Source of the DNA: Nocardia cyriacigeorgica
GTDB lineage: Bacteria; Actinomycetota; Actinomycetes; Mycobacteriales; Mycobacteriaceae
Length of the DNA: 64,000 nucleotides
Direction: 5' to 3'
NCBI RefSeq assembly: GCF_005863245.1
Contig: NZ_VBUT01000004.1
Coordinates: 496,001 to 560,000, forward strand
Below are positions 18,318 through 27,515 of the stretch, one piece after another. Position numbers and translations under genes: made by a program. The stretch's first letter is position 1, and every line of letters starts with the position of its first letter. The notes beneath the pieces are model-generated. The model was not told the DNA's origin. It made no database searches and was given only the letters and a program-made list of their open reading frames with translations.

Positions 18318-19220
18318 TCAGCGTTCGGTGTCGCGCACGGCGAATTCCGCGGTCAGCCGAGCCAGATCCGCCGGATGCGACAGCGGCGACCAGTGCCTGG
18401 CCGGGATCTGGCGCATCGTCAGGTCCTTTACCCAATTATCCGCCTCCAGATGCACCACCGGGCGCACCGCGCGGTCGCCTGTCGCGACGATCACCTGCAC
18501 CGGCACCTCGATCGGACGGGGCCGGGGCTTGCCGAGCCGCGGCCGGATATTGGCGCGGTAGAGCTTCAGGTTGTTGATCATGTCGGCGCGTAGCGTCGGC
18601 GCGGGGCGCACCAGCGCGGGGTCGATCCCATCGAAGAAGGCGAGGAATCGCGGCCAGCGACCGGACAATCCGCGCAGCACCGGATCCGGCAGGCCGGGGA
18701 TCTGGAAGGCGACGGTATAGGCCGACGCCACGCCCTGGGCGAGCGAATTGCGCAGCCGGGCGAAGGAGAAGGGCCCACGCAGGTAGGCGCCGAGGAAGTC
18801 GAGATTCGGGCCGGATACCGAGGTGAAGGAGGCGATAGCGGCGGGAGCGTCCGGCATCGAGGCCAGTTCCCAGCCGATCACCGATCCCCAGTCGTGGCCG
18901 AGCACGTGCACCTTCTCACCGGGCGCCACGGCGTCGGCGACCGCATGCACGTCGGCGGCCAATTCTTCGAGCCGATAGGCGTCGACCTCGGCCGGAACCG
19001 TGCTGGCCCCGGCGCCGCGGTTGTCGATGGCGATCACCCGGAAGCGGTCGGCAAGCAGCGTCGCGACGCCGTTCCACAGGGTGTGCGTATCCGGCCAGCC
19101 GTGCACCAGGATGATCGCGGGACCGTCGGCGTTTCCGCATTCGAAGACGGCGAGCTCGATATCGCCGCGGCGGACCGTGCGGGTCGGCAGCGTGGGGAAC
19201 GGCTCGGTGGCGACGGTCAT
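18318..19220 (-). CDS. Alpha/beta hydrolase (epoxide hydrolase-like)
   Basis: A 300-residue alpha/beta hydrolase. The oxyanion segment is ILVHGWPD, the nucleophile elbow GHDWGSVIGW puts an Asp at the nucleophile position (the epoxide hydrolase or dehalogenase type), and RHWSPLSHPADL holds the final His. The loop DNRGAGAS is typical of epoxide hydrolases. The start ATG at 19218-19220 gives the usual N-terminus; upstream extension looks non-coding. It is inserted between the DUF721 gene and gyrB, which are neighbours in M. tuberculosis, so it is a lineage-specific addition to a conserved operon. Confidence 0.83.
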   Translation of the reverse strand: MTVATEPFPTLPTRTVRRGDIELAVFECGNADGPAIILVHGWPDTHTLWNGVATLLADRFRVIAIDNRGAGASTVPAEVDAYRLEELAADVHAVADAVAPGEKVHVLGHDWGSVIGWELASMPDAPAAIASFTSVSGPNLDFLGAYLRGPFSFARLRNSLAQGVASAYTVAFQIPGLPDPVLRGLSGRWPRFLAFFDGIDPALVRPAPTLRADMINNLKLYRANIRPRLGKPRPRPIEVPVQVIVATGDRAVRPVVHLEADNWVKDLTMRQIPARHWSPLSHPADLARLTAEFAVRDTER

Positions 19221-19273
19221 CGGCGACAACTTTCGATGTGTGGTGGGCCGGCGGGATCCGGATCGGCGCGCGC

Positions 19274-19289
19274 TGTTCCACGTGAAACC
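19274..19289. promoter_or_regulatory. parS-like site
   Basis: TGTTCCACGTGAAACC differs from the parS consensus TGTTTCACGTGAAACA at positions 5 and 16. The central CACGTG is intact. It lies in the gap upstream of the hydrolase gene, about 4 kb from oriC. Confidence 0.55.
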
Positions 19290-19367
19290 GCAGTTCGCGG
19301 CGGCGGTACGAGACGGCGGCCGGTAATTCGGATCAATGTAACACCGGGTACCACACAAAGGAACGGC

Positions 19368-19934
19368 TCAGCCGTAGGTGTCGCGCGGTCCCCGGCCCTT
19401 GATATGGCGTTCACCCTTGCGCCAGCTGGGTGCGGCCGGACCGGAGATCCGCACCGACGTCACCACGCCCTGCCCCACGGCGGCATTGATCTTGGCCAGG
19501 ATCTGCGACTGCAACATGCGCAACTGGGTGGCCCACGCGGTGGATTCGGCGGCGATGCTCAGCACCCCGTTCTCCAGCTTGACCGGCGTCGCATGGCTGG
19601 CGATGTCCTCACCGACCACGCCGGACCACCGGCCGAACACCATGCCCTCGGCCACCTTCGTCGACCAGCCGCGGCTCTTGGCGATCGAGCCCGCCAGCTT
19701 GGACAGCATCTGGGGATCGCGCTCGTCGGGGCGCGGACCGGACCATCCACTGCGGCGGCGAGCACCGGTCCGCAGGCTTCGCTTCGGCGAGGAACGACCC
19801 TGGCCGACGGATTTGCCGCTGGCCTTGGCGGCGGCCCGGGCTTCTTCGAGTGCCCGGCGGGCCAGGTCGATCCCGCGCAGTTCCGGTTCCGCGTCCGGGC
19901 TCCGGCCGCCCGGAGGTTCGGCTTGATCGGTCAT
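19368..19934 (-). CDS. DUF721 domain-containing protein (Rv0004-like)
   Basis: A 188-residue protein with a basic, Ala-rich N-terminal half ([21 protein letters not shown]) and a C-terminal DUF721 domain (about 85-175): [60 protein letters not shown]. The family is linked to DciA, the helicase operator of bacteria lacking DnaC/DnaI. A role in loading DnaB at the origin is established for DciA homologues and fits the location beside recF/dnaN/dnaA. The start ATG at 19932-19934 gives the expected length (Rv0004 is 187 residues). Confidence 0.87.
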   Translation of the reverse strand: MTDQAEPPGGRSPDAEPELRGIDLARRALEEARAAAKASGKSVGQGRSSPKRSLRTGARRRSGWSGPRPDERDPQMLSKLAGSIAKSRGWSTKVAEGMVFGRWSGVVGEDIASHATPVKLENGVLSIAAESTAWATQLRMLQSQILAKINAAVGQGVVTSVRISGPAAPSWRKGERHIKGRGPRDTYG

Positions 19935-20287
19935 CGCCGCTCCGTTCGATTCGTCGAGTTGTCCCCAGCTCTGGCGAGTTGTCCCCAGGCTCCGACACGC
20001 TGTGTGCAACACGCGGTTCGCCTGCCGTCCAGCGGTGCCTGGCACCAGGCCGTACGGGAATACCACCCGGTAGAAGACCATTTTTCGATGTTGTGCAGGC
20101 GTTGTTCGGCAGTCACGGCCGGATTGCGGTTACTCGGAGAACCTCCTGGGGATCCCAAGTTATCCACAGGCTGTTGACAACATGGGATCGATGCCCGCGA
20201 CCAGGCCGGACGTGCAGGACGCACGGGAAAACTGTACGGCAGCCCACCCTCGAGCACCGGGACGACGAGCAGTTCCGGATGCATCGA
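19935..20287. other. recF-DUF721 gap with origin-type motifs
   Basis: 353 bases with no gene, where mycobacteria have almost none. It holds a perfect DnaA box (20160-20168) and several TTGTCCCCAG motifs (19968-19990) that look like degenerate boxes. Confidence 0.5.
20160..20168 (+). promoter_or_regulatory. DnaA box
   Basis: TTATCCACA, the exact consensus DnaA box, in the recF-DUF721 gap, followed by AGGCTGTTGACAACA, which could include a promoter -35 (TTGACA). Confidence 0.65.
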
Positions 20288-21475
20288 TCAGCCGGCGGCC
20301 GAGGAGTCGACGCTCTGCACGATTCGCGAGGTGCGGCGCTCGGCGTCGCCGGAGGTCTCCACCCGCAGCGTGGCCGCCGACAGCTCCGCAGGGACGTCCT
20401 CGGCCACCGCGGCGGTGATCAGCACCTGTTCGGCGCCTGCCGCGACCGCGGCGAGCGCGGTGCGCCTGCGCCGGTCGAGCTCGGCGAACACATCATCGAG
20501 CAGTAGCACCGGGTCGGTGCCGCCCTCGCGTAACAGCTCGAACGAGGCGAGCCGGAGGGCCAACGCGTACGACCAGGACTCGCCGTGACTGGCGAAACCC
20601 TTGGCGGGCGCGTCGCCGAGCATGAGCTCGAGGTCGTCGCGATGCGGGCCCACCAGGCAGACCCCTCGCTCCAGTTCCCGGGGGCGGGCCGCGGCGAGCT
20701 CGCGCAGCAGGATCGCCTCCAGTTCGGCGGCGTCGCCCGGCTCGGGTGCCCGCGCGGGATCGAGCAATTCCACCGGCAGCGCCGCACTGCGGTAGCCGAT
20801 GGCAGCGGGCCGCGATTCCGGGGCGATGGCGGCGTAGGAGGCGGCCAGATGCGGCGACAGCTCGTGGACCAGCCGCAATCGCTCGGCCAGCAGCACCGAG
20901 GCATGCGCGGCCAGATGGCCGTCCCACACGTCCAGGGTGCCCAGATCGGCACGGGAGCGCGCTTGCCTGCCCGCGCTCTTCAACAGTGCCGAGCGCTGCC
21001 GCAACACCCGGTCGTAGTCGGCGCGCACCGCGGCCAAACGGGGCAACCTGGCTGTGCACAACTCGTCGAGAAACCGGCGCCGCTCCCCCGGATCGCCGCG
21101 CACCAGCGCCAGATCCTCTGGCGCGAACAACACGGTGTGCAGAATCCCCAGGATCTCGCGCGGCCTGCGCACCGGCGACCGGTTGATCTGCGCGCGGTTG
21201 GGCGAGCCCTGATTGAGTTCGACGTCGATGCGCAGTTCACGGCCGGTGTTGACCACCGTGGCGCCGATCCTGGCGCGCTCGGTGCCCATCCGCAGCAACG
21301 GCGCCTCGGCGGCGACCCGATGTGAGCCGAGGGTGGACAGATAGCCGACGGCCTCGAGCAGATTGGTCTTGCCGTTGCCGTTCGCCCCCAGGAAAACCGT
21401 TCCGCCTGTGGATAACTCGATGTCCGCGTGCTCCCAGGAACGGAAGTCGCGCACCGTCAGAGCTCGGATGAACAT
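20288..21475 (-). CDS. recF: DNA replication and repair protein RecF
   Basis: A 395-residue SMC-like ATPase that helps load RecA on gapped DNA with RecO/RecR. It begins [19 protein letters not shown], Walker A is [15 protein letters not shown] near residue 31, the signature region is [21 protein letters not shown], and Walker B is [17 protein letters not shown] near 330. It lies downstream of dnaN, as in M. tuberculosis; there is no gnd gene between them. A DnaA box (21407-21415) lies inside the coding sequence near the start. Confidence 0.96.
   Translation of the reverse strand: MFIRALTVRDFRSWEHADIELSTGGTVFLGANGNGKTNLLEAVGYLSTLGSHRVAAEAPLLRMGTERARIGATVVNTGRELRIDVELNQGSPNRAQINRSPVRRPREILGILHTVLFAPEDLALVRGDPGERRRFLDELCTARLPRLAAVRADYDRVLRQRSALLKSAGRQARSRADLGTLDVWDGHLAAHASVLLAERLRLVHELSPHLAASYAAIAPESRPAAIGYRSAALPVELLDPARAPEPGDAAELEAILLRELAAARPRELERGVCLVGPHRDDLELMLGDAPAKGFASHGESWSYALALRLASFELLREGGTDPVLLLDDVFAELDRRRRTALAAVAAGAEQVLITAAVAEDVPAELSAATLRVETSGDAERRTSRIVQSVDSSAAG
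21407..21415 (-). promoter_or_regulatory. DnaA box inside recF
   Basis: TGTGGATAA on the plus strand, exact complement of TTATCCACA, within codons about 21-23 of recF, followed by CTCGAT. Confidence 0.5.
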
Positions 21476-21507
21476 GCGCTCAGCTCGCCGAACGGGATGT
21501 CACAGTT

Positions 21508-21527
21508 GTATCCACAACTGTGGACAA
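21508..21527. promoter_or_regulatory. Facing DnaA boxes between dnaN and recF
   Basis: GTATCCACA (21508-21516) and TGTGGACAA (21519-21527) form a dyad; the second is a perfect box. They sit just upstream of recF. Confidence 0.6.
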
Positions 21528-21637
21528 CTGTGCTTGTGCCACACCGGTTTCCGGCTCGACGACATCGCGGCGAACCGAAACGCTGTACCGCACTGCCGGT
21601 TTCGGATCCTGCTCGCACCCGACGGTCACGCCCGTCC

Positions 21638-22813
21638 TCAGCCCGGGAGCCGGACCGGCATCAGCAGGTAGATGTAGGCGCTGTCCAGGGCCGCGAAGGA
21701 ACCGGAATCCAGCGGCTGCGGCTCCTCCTCGGAGGCGGGCAGCAGCACCGCGGGACGGCTCGGGGTGGTGAAGCCGAAGGTGACCCGGTCCGAATGCAGC
21801 GCCGACAGGCCGTCGATGAGGTAGCCGGGATTGAAGGCGATGGTCAGCGGCTCGCCGCGGAAATCGGCCTCCAGCCACTCCTCGGCGCGGCCGGCGTCGT
21901 CGCCGCCCGCCGACAGCAGCAGGCCCTCACCGGAGAATTCCAGCCGTACCTGGGCGCCGCGCTCGGCCACCAGGGCCACGCGCTTGATGGCGTCGGTGAG
22001 CGTGGCGACCGGCAACGTCGCGATGGAGGTGTGTTCCTTGGGGAGCAATTGACGGAACTTGGGGAATTCCGCGTCCAGCAGGCGGGTGGTGGTGCGCCGG
22101 CCCGCGTTGACGATGCCGAGCAGGCCATCGGCGCCCGCACCGGTGCCGAGCGACAGCTGCACCGGCGCATCGGTGGCGCCGAGCGTCTTCGCCGACTCCG
22201 ACAGGGTGCGGGCCGGGATGAGCACCGCGGTCTCGATATCGGGGCGCGCGGGCTGCCATTCGATGTGGCGCACCGCGAGCCGGAAACGGTCGGTCGCCGC
22301 CAGGACCACATGCGAGCCCTCGATCTCGACCCGGATGCCGGTGAGCATCGGCAGCGTGTCGTCGCGGCCGGCAGCGACGGCGACCTGGCCGACCGCCTCG
22401 GCGAAGACGTCGGCATTGAGTTCACCGCTCTGCTGCGGCACCTCGGGCAGCTGTGGATAGTCCTCGACCGGCATGGTGGGCAGGGAGAACTTGGCGCTGC
22501 CGCAGCTGATCAGCACGCGGGTTCCGTCGACGGAGACATCGACCGGCTTGTTGGACAGCGCCTTGGTGATATCGGCGAGCAGACGCCCGGAGACGAGCAC
22601 CTGGCCGGGACCGGCGACCTCGGCCGCGACCCGCATCTGCGCGGAGACCTCGTAGTCGAATCCGGAGACCGTGAGCCCGTCCTCGTCGGCTACCAGCAGC
22701 ACACCACCGAGCACCGGCACCGGGGGCCGGGACGGGAGGCTGCGCGCCACCCAGGCGACCGATTCCGCGAAATCCTCACGGGCGACCCGAAACTTCATGC
22801 TCGAAAGCTCCAT
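21638..22813 (-). CDS. dnaN: DNA polymerase III beta sliding clamp
   Basis: A 391-residue clamp subunit that encircles DNA and tethers polymerase III; it works as a homodimer. Segments of the three repeated clamp domains are clear: [26 protein letters not shown], then [21 protein letters not shown] [46 protein letters not shown], and the C-terminal end [12 protein letters not shown]. The ATG at 22811-22813 has GGAGAGGA upstream; a second ATG five codons in is possible. Between oriC and recF as usual. Confidence 0.97.
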   Translation of the reverse strand: MELSSMKFRVAREDFAESVAWVARSLPSRPPVPVLGGVLLVADEDGLTVSGFDYEVSAQMRVAAEVAGPGQVLVSGRLLADITKALSNKPVDVSVDGTRVLISCGSAKFSLPTMPVEDYPQLPEVPQQSGELNADVFAEAVGQVAVAAGRDDTLPMLTGIRVEIEGSHVVLAATDRFRLAVRHIEWQPARPDIETAVLIPARTLSESAKTLGATDAPVQLSLGTGAGADGLLGIVNAGRRTTTRLLDAEFPKFRQLLPKEHTSIATLPVATLTDAIKRVALVAERGAQVRLEFSGEGLLLSAGGDDAGRAEEWLEADFRGEPLTIAFNPGYLIDGLSALHSDRVTFGFTTPSRPAVLLPASEEEPQPLDSGSFAALDSAYIYLLMPVRLPG

Positions 22814-23201
22814 CGCCCGATCTGTCCTCTCCCGGTTCCGTGGTCTAGCAGTGATCGAACGATGTCGTCCGACCCCTGACGGCTGGTCAGCGTTGGTTCT
22901 CGAAAGACGTGCTGTCGCGGCCGCCTTCGAAAGTGTGGCACAGACGACCGACAACCAAACGGTACCGCGTGCGACCCGGCGCCCGGGTCCGACCCTCCGG
23001 TCCTCGCCCGCACGCTCTGTCGTCTGCTTGCTTCGGCTGCTGTGTGGATTGCCTCGGGCACTCAGCGGTCCGGCTCGACTGTCGTGCCACCACGCGCACC
23101 GCGCCGCGAGACAGCTCGCCGGTGCGCCCCGCTTCCTCCTTGCCTCTTGTCCGGGAACCCCATCGCCGAGCCGAGCCTGCCCGACCGACTTTCCACACAC
23201 C

Positions 23202-23248
23202 CTGTTTTCAAGAGAGATCTATTTGAAGAAGAACCGAAGTAGTAATAG
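23202..23248. other. AT-rich stretch, probable DNA unwinding element
   Basis: About 35% G+C over 46 bases (TTTTCAAGAGAGATC through AGTAATAGG) in a region otherwise well above 60%. It lies next to the DnaA-box cluster, the expected place for initial strand opening. Confidence 0.6.
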
Positions 23249-23449
23249 GCCCTGTGGATTCTGGGGAAATCGACTGTTTGCGCAGGTCACAGCGCGTGGT
23301 GGCATGGGGATGAGCGTGGAGTGTCTCGAGGATGAACCGGGGGTGTCTGTGGAGGCACGGAATCTGTCCCAAGTTCATCCACCGCTGATCCTCGAGTTGT
23401 TCCACCGGATTCACCCGGTTGTGCACACATGTGCACCACAGCGTGGACA

Positions 23450-23674
23450 ACCGGTGGAATCCTCGAGGAGTCCACACGGTTTCCTCGAGGATTCCACAGG
23501 CACAACTTCGGAGATCGCCCGCTCAGCGCCTGTGCACGCACCACCCTGTGGACGCTGTGGACAATTGCCTGTGCGTAGATCCGCGACGCCCGTCCCGGCT
23601 GCCTGTGGGTAAAACGGTGCACAACCGGTGGATTCCTCGAGGACTCCACAGGAATTCCTCGAGGAATCCACAGG
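23450..23674. repeat. oriC palindrome array with CCTCGAGG cores
   Basis: Four near-identical dyads of the form TGGA-N-TCCTCGAGGA-N-TCCA, each with TCCACA (DnaA-box core) on its right. Their CTCGAG cores are at 23462-23467, 23484-23489, 23636-23641 and 23658-23663, that is two pairs each exactly 22 bp apart. Two further CTCGAG sites at 23325-23330 and 23391-23396 are 66 bp apart. The first full dyad (23450-23480) is nearly palindromic over 31 bp. Confidence 0.8.
23547..23564 (-). promoter_or_regulatory. Adjacent DnaA boxes in oriC
   Basis: TGTGGACGC (23547-23555) abuts TGTGGACAA (23556-23564). The second is a perfect mycobacterial-type box. Confidence 0.7.
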
Positions 23675-23727
23675 CCACGGGCAGGCGTCAGCCCAGGTCA
23701 GGGACTTTCACAGGGTGTGTACGGAGA

Positions 23728-25947
23728 TCAGCGCGAACGCTGTTTGATTCGGGCTGTGAGTTCTTGGACCTGGTCGTAGACCCGGCGCCGTTCGGTCATC
23801 TCCTTGCGGACCTTCTTCTCCGCGTACATGACCGTGGTGTGGTCGCGGCCGAACGCCTGCCCGATCTTCGGCAACGACAGGTCGGTGAGCTCCCGGCACA
23901 GATACATCGCGATCTGGCGCGCCTGAGCCAGTGGGCGGGCCTTACCCGGGCCGGTCAGCTCCTCGAGCGTGGTGTTGAAGTACTCGGCGGTGACGGCCAT
24001 GATCGTGGCGGCGGTGATCTCGAGCGCGGCGGTGTCGGGCATCAGGTCCCGCAGCACCACCTCGGCCAGCGGCAGATCCAGCGGCTGCCCGTTGAGCGAG
24101 GCGAAGGCCGTCACCCGGATCAGCGCGCCCTCGAGCTCGCGGATATTGCGCTCGACCCGGCTGGCGATGAGTTCGAGCACGTCATGCGGCACATCGAGCC
24201 GGTCCATCCTGGCCTTCTTGCGCAGAATCGCGATCCGGGTCTCCAGCTCCGGCGGCTGCACATCGGTGATCAGGCCCCACTCGAACCGCGTGCGCAGCCG
24301 CTCTTCCAGCGTGGCGAGCTGCTTGGGCGGGCGGTCCGAGGACACCACGATCTGCTTGTTGGCGTTGTGCAGGGTGTTGAAGGTGTGGAAGAACTCCTCC
24401 TGGATACCTTCCTTGCCCTCGATGAACTGGATGTCGTCGACCAGCAGGATGTCGGTTTCGCGGTAGCGGCGCTTGAACGCCACCTTGCGGTCGTCGCGCA
24501 GACTGTTGATGAAGTCGTTGGTGAATTCCTCGGTGGAGACGTACTTGACCCGCATCCCGGGGAACAGCCGCTGGGCGTAGTGCCCGGCCGCATGCAGCAG
24601 ATGGGTCTTGCCCAGACCGGAGGCACCCCAGACGAACAGCGGGTTGTAGGCGCGCGCCGGCGCCTCGGCGATCGCGACCGCCGCGGCGTGCGCGAAGCGG
24701 TTGGACGCGCCGATGACGAAGGTCTCGAAGGTGTATTTGGCGTTCAAGCTCGCCGAAGAGGACTGCGGAGCCTGCGACTCCTGTGACTTGGCGAAGTAGG
24801 TCGGCCAGGAATCGCGCACATTGACCACGGGCTCGTCGTCGTGCTCGGGGCGCTTCCCGTCACCGGCGGGTTCGCGCACCGAATCGCGCAGCGGCTCTCG
24901 CACGGAATCGGGCCCGGGCTCCCGGATCGGTTCATGCGCGGCGGCAGGGGCAGGTTCCTCGGTGGGGCCCGGTTCGCGGGCGGGCGCCGGAACCGGTGCG
25001 CGGGGCGCAGGCTCCGGCGTGAACAGTGACTCCTGTCCGGGCGGTGCCGACTCGCGGCGCGGTGCGGTGGCCGGCTCACGACGCGGCGCCGGAGCGCTGT
25101 CGGCGCGACCCTCGGCCGCACGTTCGGCCTCGGATGCCGGGTAGTCGCCGCGCGGGTTGTACTCGCCGTCGCGATAGTCGGGCGCGGGACGGTAGTCCTG
25201 TTCGGACCGGCGTTCGGTGGACTCGGCGAATTCCGGGCCGCGGGCGAACTCGGGCCTGCCGTAGCTGTCGCGTCCATCGCGCTGCTCGAAGTTGTCGCGC
25301 TGCTCGAAGTTGTCGCGCTGCTCGAAGTTGTCGCGCTGCTCGTAGCTATCGTCGGCGCGGTAACCGCTGCCCTCGGCGAATCCGTCGGCACGGCCGTAGC
25401 TATCGGGGCGGTCGAAATCCTGACCCTGTGGATAATCCTGGCCGGGCGGGTAGCTGCGCCCGCCCGCGTAGTCGGCGCTCGGATAGTCGGGGGCGTACTC
25501 GTTGCCCGCGGCGTATCGCGGCGGCGGGCTGAACTCACCGCGGCCCGCGGACTCCGCGCCCGGATACTCGGACCTGCGGACCGGCTCACGCGGACGCTCC
25601 GGCCTGCTGGTCATCCTGGCGTGCCGGGGCGGGGCGCTCGGGCGTTCGGTGCCCGGAGCGGTCGGCGCGGCGATGCGCACCCCGAGACCCTCGACCTGCG
25701 GACCGAGCCTGCGGGCGAGCGAACGCAGGATCGGCTCGCGCAGATCACGCTCGATCGCCTCCTGTGCCAGCGACGACGGCACCGAGAGCAGCGCGAACCC
25801 CTGCGCGACGGTCAGCGGTTTGACGAGCTTCAACCACGCCTGCTGCGCGCGGGAGACCGACGGGATGGCACCATCGGGAGAGCCGGTGGTCAGTTCTGCC
25901 ACCACCTCCGGCCAGACGGTGGCCAACACGTTCTGCTCGTCGTCCAT
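23728..25947 (-). CDS. dnaA: Chromosomal replication initiator protein DnaA (long form)
   Basis: A 739-residue initiator that binds oriC and opens it. Domain I (about 1-95) starts [18 protein letters not shown]. Domain II (about 95-400) is far longer than usual (E. coli DnaA is 467 residues, M. tuberculosis 507). It is rich in Pro, Arg, Glu, Tyr and Gln, and includes three tandem EQRDNF repeats (residues about 200-223). The AAA+ domain has Walker [14 protein letters not shown] near 437 and Walker [15 protein letters not shown]. Domain IV ends with the box-binding signature [15 protein letters not shown]. The start at 25945-25947 has GGGGAGGA 7 bases upstream. Confidence 0.97.
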   Translation of the reverse strand: MDDEQNVLATVWPEVVAELTTGSPDGAIPSVSRAQQAWLKLVKPLTVAQGFALLSVPSSLAQEAIERDLREPILRSLARRLGPQVEGLGVRIAAPTAPGTERPSAPPRHARMTSRPERPREPVRRSEYPGAESAGRGEFSPPPRYAAGNEYAPDYPSADYAGGRSYPPGQDYPQGQDFDRPDSYGRADGFAEGSGYRADDSYEQRDNFEQRDNFEQRDNFEQRDGRDSYGRPEFARGPEFAESTERRSEQDYRPAPDYRDGEYNPRGDYPASEAERAAEGRADSAPAPRREPATAPRRESAPPGQESLFTPEPAPRAPVPAPAREPGPTEEPAPAAAHEPIREPGPDSVREPLRDSVREPAGDGKRPEHDDEPVVNVRDSWPTYFAKSQESQAPQSSSASLNAKYTFETFVIGASNRFAHAAAVAIAEAPARAYNPLFVWGASGLGKTHLLHAAGHYAQRLFPGMRVKYVSTEEFTNDFINSLRDDRKVAFKRRYRETDILLVDDIQFIEGKEGIQEEFFHTFNTLHNANKQIVVSSDRPPKQLATLEERLRTRFEWGLITDVQPPELETRIAILRKKARMDRLDVPHDVLELIASRVERNIRELEGALIRVTAFASLNGQPLDLPLAEVVLRDLMPDTAALEITAATIMAVTAEYFNTTLEELTGPGKARPLAQARQIAMYLCRELTDLSLPKIGQAFGRDHTTVMYAEKKVRKEMTERRRVYDQVQELTARIKQRSR
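25279..25350. repeat. Tandem 18-bp repeat inside dnaA domain II
   Basis: The unit GCGCTGCTCGAAGTTGTC occurs three times exactly (25279, 25297, 25315), and a fourth diverged copy follows at 25333. Read on the minus strand it encodes repeats of EQRDNF. The exact identity suggests recent slippage or unequal exchange. Confidence 0.9.
25427..25435. promoter_or_regulatory. DnaA box inside dnaA
   Basis: TGTGGATAA, exact complement of TTATCCACA, within domain II of the dnaA coding sequence. Confidence 0.5.
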
Positions 25948-26140
25948 GCAGTGTCCTCCCCGGAAATTGGTCGATGGGAGCAGACGGCCGGGGTACGCAA
26001 GACGTCTACCGTGGTGGTTCGATCCGATCCCGCGCAGATCCGTGACCGGTTCGCCACGCATCCCGCACTCGCGGATTCCGGATGGCGGCGCGGCACCGTC
26101 GGCTTAACGAATATGCCACTCACGGGGTCTTTCCACACAA

Positions 26141-26160
26141 TTATCCACAGATGTGGAGAA
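26141..26160. promoter_or_regulatory. Facing DnaA boxes upstream of dnaA
   Basis: TTATCCACA (26141-26149, perfect) and TGTGGAGAA (26152-26160). About 195 bases before the dnaA start, suited to autoregulation of dnaA. Confidence 0.7.
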
Positions 26161-26318
26161 CCCCTGGGGATTGGGGACTACGGCCGCGTTGACCGGCCGC
26201 GACGCCCCGACCTGCGAGGCAGCCGGCAATCGCCCGGCTACGCTCGGGACCTGCGCCCGCGCGGGCCGATCAGGGGTGTGGACGAGCTCACGCCCGCATA
26301 CCCCTGATATGGGCGAGT

Positions 26319-26347
26319 TTGACCCGTTCGTGGCCGCTGAGTACCCT
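26319..26347 (+). promoter_or_regulatory. rpmH promoter
   Basis: TTGACC (-35, 26319-26324), 17-base spacer, TACCCT (-10, 26342-26347). Housekeeping-sigma type, giving a leader of about 125 bases before rpmH. Confidence 0.65.
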
Positions 26348-26479
26348 CGTACAGTCACCCCTCGGTGCGGTGGCTGTCCTGTGCTGACTGTTCGCCAGGA
26401 TCGCCGCACGTCGAGGACGAACGAATCACCGAAAAGCTTCGGGTGCGACAGGCGCCCACCAACTCGAGGAGTGTTGACC

Positions 26480-26623
26480 GTGGCCAAGGGCAAGCGGACG
26501 TTCCAGCCGAACAACCGTCGTCGGGCGCGGGTTCACGGCTTCCGCCTCCGGATGCGGACCCGTGCGGGCCGCGCCATCGTTTCCGCGCGTCGCCGTAAGG
26601 GCCGCGCCACCCTGACGGCCTGA
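26480..26623 (+). CDS. rpmH: 50S ribosomal protein L34
   Basis: A 47-residue, very basic protein of the large ribosomal subunit: GTG start then [20 protein letters not shown], ending [14 protein letters not shown], matching the L34 family over its whole length. GAGGAG lies 10 bases upstream. It is divergent from dnaA and followed by rnpA, the almost universal bacterial order. Confidence 0.97.
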   Translation: MAKGKRTFQPNNRRRARVHGFRLRMRTRAGRAIVSARRRKGRATLTA

Positions 26624-26711
26624 TCCACCTCCCGGATTCGGTGTCGGATGCCCGTTTCGCCGAACGCTGCGCTCCTCGTCCCTGATCGCTCACTCGCCCC
26701 CGGACTCTCGG

Positions 26712-27128
26712 GTGCTGCCTGAGCCGAATCGGCTGCATCGTCGTGCCGACTTCTCCAGGACGGTGCGTTGCGGCCAGCGAACCGGGAGGCGGGATCTGGT
26801 GGTGCACGCGTTCGTGCACACCGTGGATCCGGCCGCCGAACCGACCGAGGATGTGCTGATTCGCGTCGGCGGTCCGCGCTTCGGATTGATCGTCAGCAAG
26901 GCGGTGGGCAACGCGGTGATTCGTCACCGGGTGGCCCGCCGCCTGCGTCATATCTGCGCCGAGATGCGCACCGAGATCTCCGTCGAGGCCGACATCGTCA
27001 TCCGCGCTCTGCCCGGCGCCGCGACCGCCGATTCGGCGGAGCTGCTGCGTCAGCTGCGCGGCGCGGCCCGCAAACTCGGCCTCGGTCCCGCCGTCCGGTC
27101 AGGCGTCCGCTCGGGTGAACCGGCATGA
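26712..27128 (+). CDS. rnpA: Ribonuclease P protein component
   Basis: A 138-residue basic protein that assists the catalytic RNA in 5' processing of tRNA. It opens LPEPNRLHRRADFSRTVRCG and has the RNR-type motif VSKAVGNAVIRHRVARRLRH in the middle. GTG start at 26712. Its stop overlaps the ATG of yidD (ATGA at 27125-27128). Confidence 0.95.
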   Translation: MLPEPNRLHRRADFSRTVRCGQRTGRRDLVVHAFVHTVDPAAEPTEDVLIRVGGPRFGLIVSKAVGNAVIRHRVARRLRHICAEMRTEISVEADIVIRALPGAATADSAELLRQLRGAARKLGLGPAVRSGVRSGEPA

Positions 27129-27511
27129 GATCGCCCGCGGTTCTGCTCCGGTGGCCGGCCAATATTCTGATCTTCCTGATCGAGCTCTACCGGACGTATG
27201 TGTCCCCCACCCGGATGCCGGTCTGCCGCTTCACCCCGACCTGTAGCGAGTACGCGGTCACCGCGTTGCGCACCCGAGGGCTGTTCATCGGCCTCGGACT
27301 GACGGTCGTGCGTCTGGCCAAATGCGCACCCTGGCACCCTGGTGGGTGGGACCCCGTTCCGGAGCGCAGACGCCGCGCCGAGCACGGGAACGAGGCAACC
27401 GCCGAATCGTCACGGGAATCGACCCCGCCGGCCGACTCGGAGCCGGAGGCCAAGGCTTGTACAGGACCACCGCCCGCGGTGGTCGGCGATACGAACGACG
27501 GGAGTGCATAG
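27125..27511 (+). CDS. yidD: Membrane protein insertion efficiency factor YidD
   Basis: A 128-residue protein with the YidD domain (about residues 10-80): [27 protein letters not shown] with its conserved cysteines, and [14 protein letters not shown]. An N-terminal amphipathic or membrane-associated helix precedes it. The last 45 residues are a disordered Glu/Pro/Ser-rich tail. YidD helps YidC insert inner-membrane proteins. Overlaps rnpA by 4 bases and precedes yidC. Confidence 0.94.
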   Translation: MRSPAVLLRWPANILIFLIELYRTYVSPTRMPVCRFTPTCSEYAVTALRTRGLFIGLGLTVVRLAKCAPWHPGGWDPVPERRRRAEHGNEATAESSRESTPPADSEPEAKACTGPPPAVVGDTNDGSA

Positions 27512-27515
27512 AGCC

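Larger units (their letters stand above)
22814..23727. other. oriC: Chromosomal replication origin oriC (dnaA-dnaN intergenic)
   Basis: 914 bases with no gene between dnaN and dnaA, the usual origin location in actinomycetes. It contains DnaA boxes and variants (TGTGGACAA 23556-23564, CGTGGACAA 23442-23450, TGTGGATTC 23253-23261, CTTTCCACA 23189-23197), many further TCCACA cores, an AT-rich stretch (23202-23248), and the CTCGAG palindrome array (23325-23663). The box-rich part lies on the dnaA side of the AT-rich part. Function as the origin is inferred from gene context and box density. Confidence 0.92.
25948..26479. other. dnaA-rpmH divergent intergenic region
   Basis: 532 bases with no gene. 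It holds the dnaA promoter region with two facing DnaA boxes (26141-26160) and the rpmH promoter (26319-26347). Confidence 0.7.

Noticed and set aside
25279..25350. Possible CRISPR-like array
   Set aside because: The 18-bp units are directly tandem without spacers and lie in frame inside dnaA.
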